A program made the position numbers and the translations under genes. Source: DASVAL01 sp035649575 (lineage in GTDB: Bacteria > Planctomycetota > UBA1135 > UBA2386). Taken from it: a DNA stretch of 14,329 nucleotides. The notes under the pieces were generated by a model. It saw nothing but the letters and a program-made list of their open reading frames with translations. It did not search any database and was not told where the DNA came from. Of the stretch, positions 9,952-14,329 are shown one piece after another (within the stretch, counting starts at the first letter, position 1; each line of letters starts with the position of its first letter). The stretch spans positions 1 through 14,329 of the forward strand of contig DASRJH010000345.1 of the NCBI GenBank assembly GCA_035649575.1, written 5' to 3'.

Positions 9952-9967
9952 GCAACAACCGCGCCAG
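9952..9967 (-). promoter_or_regulatory. Sigma-54-like -24/-12 element upstream of the His-rich gene
   Basis: Read on the minus strand this is CTGGCGCG, four bases, TTGC, which matches the sigma-54 pattern YTGGCRCG-N4-TTGC including the invariant GG and GC at the correct spacing. It would start transcription only a few bases before the ATG at 9936. That would leave almost no leader and exclude the weak ribosome-binding site, so the match may be chance. Confidence 0.3.
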
Positions 9968-10048
9968 TCGCTGCAGCTGTTTCTCGCAGCCTTCCTGCCC
10001 CGATCCGTGCCGTCAGCGCACGCGGCGCCTTGTCATGGGCAGAAGGCG

Positions 10049-10073
10049 GTGTCCCACCCGTGGACACGTGTCC
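10049..10073. promoter_or_regulatory. Triple half-site with a perfect 12-bp palindrome
   Basis: GTGTCC (10049-10054), seven bases, then GGACACGTGTCC (10062-10073), a perfect 12-bp palindrome. The left GTGTCC can also pair with GGACAC to make a 6-bp hairpin. It lies 10 bases beyond the vanZ stop and about 110 bases upstream of the His-rich gene start. It could be an operator for the latter or a weak terminator for the former; no T-run is present. Confidence 0.3.
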
Positions 10074-10083
10074 TGGCGGAAGA

Positions 10084-10611
10084 TCACCACGGTCCAGCGG
10101 TCCCCAGCACGACACTGGCAACCAGCGCGAGGATGCAGAAAGGGAACGCTACTGCACTGGCGCGATCCTCGTACAGACGCGCACGCAGGAACGCCACGGC
10201 CGCCGCGGCGCCACACACGTCGGCCAGGAAGTCCGCGATGGAGCAGACGCGACCCTGCACATACGACTGATGCACTTCGTCGAGGGCGCCATACACGGTC
10301 GCGATGGCGACGCTCCATGCGGCGGGAGCGATCGCGGCACCACCGAGTCTCGTCGTACCCTCGGTCAACGCAAGCAAGAGCGAGCCGCCCAAGGCCGCGT
10401 AGGCGATGCCGTGCATGCTGTTGTGCACGAGCATGACTCCGAAGCTCGGTCCGCCGAGCAGCGACTCACCAGACGAAGACCACCACAACAGGGCCATGAT
10501 GATCAGTGGTACGGCCGCTCGCAGCCTCTGCGGGCGCTGGAGCCACGCCCGCAGCGCCGAGTCGATGCCACGCAATGGCTGCGCGGGCTTCTGGTACTGC
10601 GGCTCGATCAT
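10084..10611 (-). CDS. VanZ-like membrane protein
   Basis: This 175-residue integral membrane protein has about four to five hydrophobic segments (near 32-44, 60-83, 95-109, 127-143, 154-171). The VanZ-family signature is clear: NSMHGIAYAALGG (64-76), then DEVHQSYVQGR (111-121) and SIADFLADVCGA (124-135), with the conserved Asp-Glu, His-Gln, Arg and Asp. VanZ is known for low-level teicoplanin resistance in enterococci, but relatives are widespread in bacteria that carry no resistance cluster, and their role is unclear. Its ATG (10609-10611) overlaps the stop of the RsbW-like gene as ATGA, and no Shine-Dalgarno is visible. Translation is therefore likely coupled to the upstream gene. It is the last gene of the minus-strand run. 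No van genes are nearby, so an envelope or stress role is more likely than glycopeptide resistance. Confidence 0.85.
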   Translation of the reverse strand: MIEPQYQKPAQPLRGIDSALRAWLQRPQRLRAAVPLIIMALLWWSSSGESLLGGPSFGVMLVHNSMHGIAYAALGGSLLLALTEGTTRLGGAAIAPAAWSVAIATVYGALDEVHQSYVQGRVCSIADFLADVCGAAAAVAFLRARLYEDRASAVAFPFCILALVASVVLGTAGPW

Positions 10612-11036
10612 TTCTGTGCGACGGTGCCGACCAGGCGAAGTCCCCCCGCCGGGGCCTCCTCCGCGCGCACGTTCTGCAGGTAGATCGACAGCAGGAACAG
10701 ACCGCGTCCGCGTTCGTTCTCGAGCGAAGGCATGCCGTTCGCACTCGCAGCAAGTGCCGAACTCAACTCGGCGATCGTGGCGGACGGCATCTCGGGGTCG
10801 AAGAACTCGATCGACAAACAGTCGCCAGCCGGTTCGATCTGGATCGCCAGGTTCGCATTGGCGCGTCGATAGGCCGAACCATGTTCGACCGCGTTGTTGA
10901 CCACCTCGTCGACCACGAGCGCAAGGCTCTCGCACACCTCGGCCGGAGCGCCGAGTGTTGCCGCCAGCTTGCGCACCCTGGCGCGCAGCTGCTTGACCAC
11001 GCCTGCACTGGGCGGAAACACGAGTCGGTGTGCCAT
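10608..11036 (-). CDS. RsbW-like anti-sigma-type serine/threonine kinase
   Basis: This 142-residue stand-alone GHKL (HATPase_c_2) domain is of the type found in anti-sigma factor kinases such as RsbW and SpoIIAB. The N box is ESLALVVDEVVNNAVEHG (36-53), with the metal-binding Asn and the HG pair. The G1-like box is degenerate (FFDPEMP, 78-84, lacking the usual DxG glycine). The lid and G2 box is ENERGRGLFLLSIYLQNV (106-123). Known relatives bind a sigma factor or phosphorylate an STAS-domain antagonist. Neither an RsbV-like antagonist nor a sigma-B-like factor is present in this window, so the partner is unknown. The start at ATG 11036 has a strong GAGGGAG site 7 bases upstream, inside the nadC 3' end, and shares one base with the nadC stop (TGATG). 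The stop overlaps the vanZ start (ATGA). Confidence 0.85.
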   Translation of the reverse strand: MAHRLVFPPSAGVVKQLRARVRKLAATLGAPAEVCESLALVVDEVVNNAVEHGSAYRRANANLAIQIEPAGDCLSIEFFDPEMPSATIAELSSALAASANGMPSLENERGRGLFLLSIYLQNVRAEEAPAGGLRLVGTVAQK

Positions 11037-11920
11037 CAGGCCACTCCCTCGACGAGCATGGAGAGGTCGACTGCTGGTGCAGAGTGCGTGAGAGCTCCGA
11101 TGGAGATGCGATCGACGCCACACTCGGCGAACGATCTCACCGACGCGAGGTCGACACCACCAGAGGCCTCTACTTCGACACTGCGCCCGAGAGACGCCGC
11201 GGATGCACGCACGGCCGCGACGGCAGCTCGAAGCGACTCGCCAGGAGTGAAGTTGTCGAGAAGGATCACGGTAGCCCCACCGCGGACCGCGGCCGTGGCC
11301 TCCTCGGTGTTGCGGGCTTCGGCAATCACGGGTCGGTCCTGTTCGCGCACACAACGCCGAACGACCTCTTCGTAGCTCGCAGGACGCGCACAACCGAAGT
11401 GATTCTCCTTGAGCAGGACCTGGTCGTGGAGTCCGAATCGGTGATTGTGACCACCTCCGGCCACGACAGCCTGTTTCTCGAGCAAGCGCAGTCCGGGCGT
11501 CGTCTTTCGTGTATCGAGAACCTTGGCTCGCGTGCCCTTGACAGCCTCGACGAACGCCCGCGTCGTCGTCGCGATGCCCGAGAGTCGCTGCACGAAGTTC
11601 AGCGCAGTCCGCTCTGCGGCGAGCAATGCCCGCATGCGACCGCGCACTTGCAGGATCAGATCTCCGCGGCTGAACTTCTGCCCATCGCGCAATTCCGGAC
11701 GCACGTCGCTCTGCGGATCCAGCGCTCGAAAGGCCTCGACCGCACACGCCGAGCCCGCGAGAACACCATCGGACTTCGCCACCATCCGCGCTCGACCGGC
11801 CGCCCCGGGGGGCACCGACAACCTGCTCGTAACGTCGGAATCCAAACTCAGATCGGCCCGGTCCAGATCCTCGGCGAGGGCGCGCCGTACGGAGTCGCGG
11901 ATGCTGCCGATGCTGTCCAT
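11036..11920 (-). CDS. nadC: Nicotinate-nucleotide pyrophosphorylase (carboxylating), quinolinate phosphoribosyltransferase
   Basis: This 294-residue enzyme converts quinolinate and PRPP to nicotinate mononucleotide, CO2 and pyrophosphate, the entry step to NAD in de novo synthesis. Family motifs are plain: ALAEDLDRADL near the N-terminus, then AERTALNFVQRLSGIAT. The DTRKTTPGLRLLEKQAV active-site segment follows, then GGGHNHRFGLHDQVLLKENH, and EASGGVDLASVRSFAECGVDRISIGALTHSA near the C-terminus, which forms the phosphate-binding end of the barrel. Length is typical. The ATG at 11920 is chosen because MDSIGSIRDSVRRALAEDL fits the family start; no Shine-Dalgarno is visible. An in-frame upstream ATG at about codon -22 is unlikely. 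The gap to comEA is 71 bases, and the following kinase gene overlaps its stop by one base. nadA and nadB are not in the window. Confidence 0.96.
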   Translation of the reverse strand: MDSIGSIRDSVRRALAEDLDRADLSLDSDVTSRLSVPPGAAGRARMVAKSDGVLAGSACAVEAFRALDPQSDVRPELRDGQKFSRGDLILQVRGRMRALLAAERTALNFVQRLSGIATTTRAFVEAVKGTRAKVLDTRKTTPGLRLLEKQAVVAGGGHNHRFGLHDQVLLKENHFGCARPASYEEVVRRCVREQDRPVIAEARNTEEATAAVRGGATVILLDNFTPGESLRAAVAAVRASAASLGRSVEVEASGGVDLASVRSFAECGVDRISIGALTHSAPAVDLSMLVEGVA

Positions 11921-11991
11921 GGGGTCGTTGAAGACTACACCAAACCCTTGCTCGCCACAGCCTGGAGGGCGCGGCCCAGGCATTCGCCTGC

Positions 11992-12327
11992 TCAGCGTGG
12001 CCCTTGGTCGCACCCCCCCACCCGTACGAAGGGGCGCAACTCCTCGACCGTCTCCGGACCGAGCCCGTCGACGCGGTCCAGATCCTCGATGCGACGGAAC
12101 GGCCCGTTCCGTACGCGCTCGAGCACGATGGCCTCCGCACGCACGGCGCCGATTCCGGGCAGCACACGCAGCTCGCCGATCGAAGCGCGATTCACGTCGA
12201 TGGTCTTCGGCTCGATCTCGATGGGGCAGGCCGTCGACTCGCCGATCACGCCTCTGGCAAAGGCACGCACCGCAAGACCGAACACGACGAGAGCCCACAG
12301 ACCCAGCACGAGTCGCCGGCGACTCAC
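11992..12327 (-). CDS. ComEA-like helix-hairpin-helix protein
   Basis: This 111-residue protein has a short cytoplasmic Arg-rich start (MSRRRL), one membrane anchor (about 7-25, LVLGLWALVVFGLAVRAF) and a C-terminal tandem helix-hairpin-helix domain: DVNRASIGELRVLPGIGAVRA followed by GPFRRIEDLDRVDGLGPETVEELRPF. The two hairpins LPGIG and VDGLG are the DNA-backbone-contacting loops. ComEA proteins bind incoming double-stranded DNA outside the membrane during natural transformation. This one lacks the extra oligomerisation domain of the Bacillus type. I take GTG 12327 as the start: it overlaps the ATPase stop as GTGA, and the longer frame upstream only shadows that gene. No other competence genes are in the window, so DNA uptake is plausible but unproven; repair or envelope DNA binding are alternatives. 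Confidence 0.8.
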   Translation of the reverse strand: MSRRRLVLGLWALVVFGLAVRAFARGVIGESTACPIEIEPKTIDVNRASIGELRVLPGIGAVRAEAIVLERVRNGPFRRIEDLDRVDGLGPETVEELRPFVRVGGCDQGPR

Positions 12328-13253
12328 CAGCGGCGAATCTGCTCGAGCATCCGCGCCTCCACGCCATCGTTCGACATGCTGCGAAGCTGAGCCTCGATCC
12401 GCTGCTCGATCGTCGCTAGCACCGAGAGAACGGCCTGGGTCGTCGCGCATTCAGGCAGGCTCAGGAGCAGAGGCGGTTGTCCTAGGCGACGATGCGTCAC
12501 GGCGGAGTCCTCTGGCACCTCACCCGCATAGTGGATTTCACACCCCGCAAATCGGCGCGAAACTTCGGCCAATCGATCGAATGTCGCACGCCCGAGCCCT
12601 GCCGGGGAGACGCGGTTGACGACGAGGTGCACGACCGGACACGCCGGCTGACGCGCCAGACACTTGATCAGCGCATAGGCATCGGTGAGCGCGGCGATCT
12701 CGGGATTGGTGACGATCACCACGTGCTGTGCCGCCAACACGGTGACCATCGACTGTGGTGCCAGCCCCGCCGGACAATCGAGCAGCAGCACGTCGTGGGT
12801 CCGCGCCAACCACTGCAGCGCGCTTGCGAGCGTTTCCATGTGCCGGGCACCGAGTTCGGCGAGACTCGGGATGCCGGATCCGCCGGCGACCAGGCCTGGA
12901 CCGTATGGCGTTGCGGCCAGGACCTCTTGCACGGGCACCACACCGTCCAGCAGGTGCTGGATCGAGTAGCGCGGATTCACGCCGAAGAGAAGGTGGGCGT
13001 TGGCCAGGCCGAAGTCACAGTCGACGACCGCGACGCGTTTGCCGGTGCGATGCATGGCGATCGCGGAGTTCGTCGCGAGGAAGGACTTGCCGGTCCCGCC
13101 CTTGCCGCTCGCAAACGCGATCACGACGGCTTCGCGTTCTCGCGACACGTCGGCCGCCCCGCGGCGAAACAGCCGCCGCAGGATGTTCCGTCCTGGGATC
13201 CTTTCCAGGTCTGGTTCCAAATGCACCTTTTCGAGGAACCGATCTGCGCTCAT
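12324..13253 (-). CDS. MinD/FlhG-family ParA-like ATPase
   Basis: This 309-residue cytoplasmic or membrane-associated P-loop ATPase has a deviant Walker A SGKGGTGKS (49-57), with both lysines present. The switch I/A' motif VDCDFGLAN is at 77-85 and the Walker B region LLLDCPAGL at 156-164. After the VNRVSP segment the C-terminal part reads GEVPEDSAVTHRRLGQPPLLLSLP, a pattern typical of FlhG/FleN/YlxH rather than plasmid ParA. Such proteins set flagellar number and position, or place other polar machines. The N-terminal 40 residues do not show the DQAxxLR motif that lets FlhG stimulate FlhF, and no flagellar gene is seen. The function could therefore be another MinD-like positioning role. The start at ATG 13253 lies 10 bases after the upstream gene; no clear Shine-Dalgarno is seen. 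The stop overlaps the ComEA-like gene by four bases. Confidence 0.87.
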   Translation of the reverse strand: MSADRFLEKVHLEPDLERIPGRNILRRLFRRGAADVSREREAVVIAFASGKGGTGKSFLATNSAIAMHRTGKRVAVVDCDFGLANAHLLFGVNPRYSIQHLLDGVVPVQEVLAATPYGPGLVAGGSGIPSLAELGARHMETLASALQWLARTHDVLLLDCPAGLAPQSMVTVLAAQHVVIVTNPEIAALTDAYALIKCLARQPACPVVHLVVNRVSPAGLGRATFDRLAEVSRRFAGCEIHYAGEVPEDSAVTHRRLGQPPLLLSLPECATTQAVLSVLATIEQRIEAQLRSMSNDGVEARMLEQIRRW

Positions 13254-13263
13254 CGCAGATCGG

Positions 13264-14319
13264 TCAGTCTGTGCGCCTCAGCGGCGGCCACGGACCTTCT
13301 TGCGCTGCGGCGATCCTGGCCGCGTCGTCGGCCAATGCCGCACCGGCGGTGCCGCCGCCGGACAACGTGGCCGAACCGCCGAGCGCGGAATACTCTTCGG
13401 GCGACAGTCTGGCTGCCGCCAACGACGAACGCAGGCTCTCGTCGCCTGCCTTCCCGGAGCCACTCCGTGCACCGGATGCCCCGCGGTGTCTGGCTTCTCG
13501 TGACTTGGCCGCTCCAGCTTCCTCGGGTGACGCATTCCCGGAAGCAACTCCAGCGACCTTCATGTATTGCATGTATTGACGCATCAGTTGATCGGCGAAG
13601 GCACGGATCTCCCCGGCACCGGACAGCGTGCTCTGCATGCCATCAGCGGTCACGGCTCGCAGCTCGCCTTCCACCGACCAGACCTCGCCGAGCAAACGAC
13701 CGCTCCAGGTGATGCGACGCCAGAACCGGTCGCCATCGATGCGGACACCTGGATCGATGCGCTCGCAGAGGCTGCGCAGCGTGGCCCAGTCGCGGCTCCG
13801 CTCCTTCGGCACGTTGAATTCGGGCGTGGGTGCAACGGCCATCCTCGGCGAGGAGGCAGTGCCTTCCGCTGACAGCCATCGAACCGCAAAACGCTCCGTG
13901 CCCGCGAGTCGGAACGGCTCGAGCCGACACACCTGGAAGGCCGGCAGCGGCAGCCGCCGCAACAACTCGAGGCTGGATGCCGATGCTTCCGTGCCCACCA
14001 GCAGCACACGTCCACCGATCCCGCCGCAGAAGTTCGCCTCTGGTACCGCGGTCACGAGCGAATCTCCGACCCGGGTCAAGAACTCGCAGGCAGACAGCAC
14101 GCGAGCCGACAGCAGCGCATCGCCGTCCACGGCGAGCAGCACCAGTACGGGCCCACCCATGGCGTCGCGAGCCAGGCCGTCGACGAGTCCCAGTTGTCCA
14201 CTGCTGCAGTCGAGGCCTTCGACCACCAACGTGAGACCCCGTTCGATCGCATCGAGCCGCCTGGACACGAGCGACCAGAGGCTGTCGCGAAGCTGGGGCA
14301 ACACAGGTCCACGGATCAT
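13264..14319 (-). CDS. Uncharacterised protein, possible degenerate PD-(D/E)XK-like N-terminal domain
   Basis: This 351-residue protein is not recognised as a named family. Residues 1-150 look globular. The strand-turn-strand GLVDGLARDAMGGPVLVLL (44-62) is laid out like the core of RecB/NucS-type nuclease folds, with Asp47 present but Leu-Leu-Ala where Glu-x-Lys would be expected. If the fold is right, the active site is lost. Residues 165-250 form a second charged and aromatic segment (FWRRITWSGRLLGEVW near 199-214). Residues 255-351 are Ala, Gly and Ser rich and probably disordered. There is no signal peptide or membrane segment, so it is likely cytoplasmic. The ATG at 14319 is 10 bases from the window edge with only a weak GGATAGGGCG before it, so a start further upstream cannot be excluded. 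It is 10 bases upstream of the MinD/FlhG-like ATPase and likely works with it. Confidence 0.65.
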   Translation of the reverse strand: MIRGPVLPQLRDSLWSLVSRRLDAIERGLTLVVEGLDCSSGQLGLVDGLARDAMGGPVLVLLAVDGDALLSARVLSACEFLTRVGDSLVTAVPEANFCGGIGGRVLLVGTEASASSLELLRRLPLPAFQVCRLEPFRLAGTERFAVRWLSAEGTASSPRMAVAPTPEFNVPKERSRDWATLRSLCERIDPGVRIDGDRFWRRITWSGRLLGEVWSVEGELRAVTADGMQSTLSGAGEIRAFADQLMRQYMQYMKVAGVASGNASPEEAGAAKSREARHRGASGARSGSGKAGDESLRSSLAAARLSPEEYSALGGSATLSGGGTAGAALADDAARIAAAQEGPWPPLRRTD

Positions 14320-14329
14320 CGCCCTATCC

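Noticed and set aside
10084..10611. Glycopeptide resistance by the VanZ-like gene
   Set aside because: No vanHAXYRS genes are present, and VanZ-family proteins are common outside resistance clusters. The neighbours are nadC and a kinase.
8284..10683. 799-residue plus-strand open frame opposite purB, the His-rich gene and vanZ
   Set aside because: It is antisense to three supported genes, has no recognisable domain, and is explained by GC-rich codon bias.
11036..12367. Longer nadC frame starting inside the ATPase gene
   Set aside because: The first 149 codons overlap the ComEA-like and ATPase genes in another frame. The NadC family N-terminus begins at the ATG at 11920.

Overview
The window is GC-rich, densely coding DNA from a bacterium. 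It most likely belongs to the Planctomycetota, but this is inference from gene content. The points in favour are a secreted collagen-like protein, a secreted IPT/TIG protein with a C-terminal 'QAL...N' type lectin-like tail, and an ECF sigma factor fused to a long chain of carboxypeptidase-regulatory-like domains. No rRNA, tRNA, CRISPR array, insertion sequence or phage module was found, and no gene-free stretch exceeds about 220 bases.

Layout: (1) 1-2112, plus strand: the 3' part of a collagen-like protein whose start lies outside the window, followed 20 bases later by a secreted TIG-domain protein. This is probably a cell-surface operon. (2) 2160-4775, minus strand: the disaggregase ClpB, convergent with region 1 and separated from it by a hairpin. 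(3) 4995-8042, plus strand, divergent from clpB: a 1015-residue protein that joins an ECF sigma factor to a membrane segment and about seven beta-sandwich repeats. An excellent internal ribosome-binding site and ATG lie at the junction. (4) 8068-9936, minus strand: adenylosuccinate lyase (purB) and a small secreted His/Trp/Cys-rich protein. (5) 10084-14319, minus strand: a six-gene run, in transcription order an uncharacterised 351-residue protein, a MinD/FlhG-like ATPase, a ComEA-like helix-hairpin-helix protein, nadC, an RsbW-like anti-sigma-type kinase and a VanZ-like membrane protein. Many of these genes touch or overlap (GTGA, TGATG and ATGA junctions).

The housekeeping genes (clpB, purB, nadC) are ordinary. 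The second-look points are the sigma-factor/surface-domain fusion with its internal start, the perfect 51-residue collagen repeat with no basic residues, a possible degenerate PD-(D/E)XK fold in the first gene of region 5, the translational coupling of an NAD-biosynthesis gene to a stress-type kinase and a VanZ protein, and a few short regulatory-looking motifs. I did not find a convincing complete new defence or mobile system.
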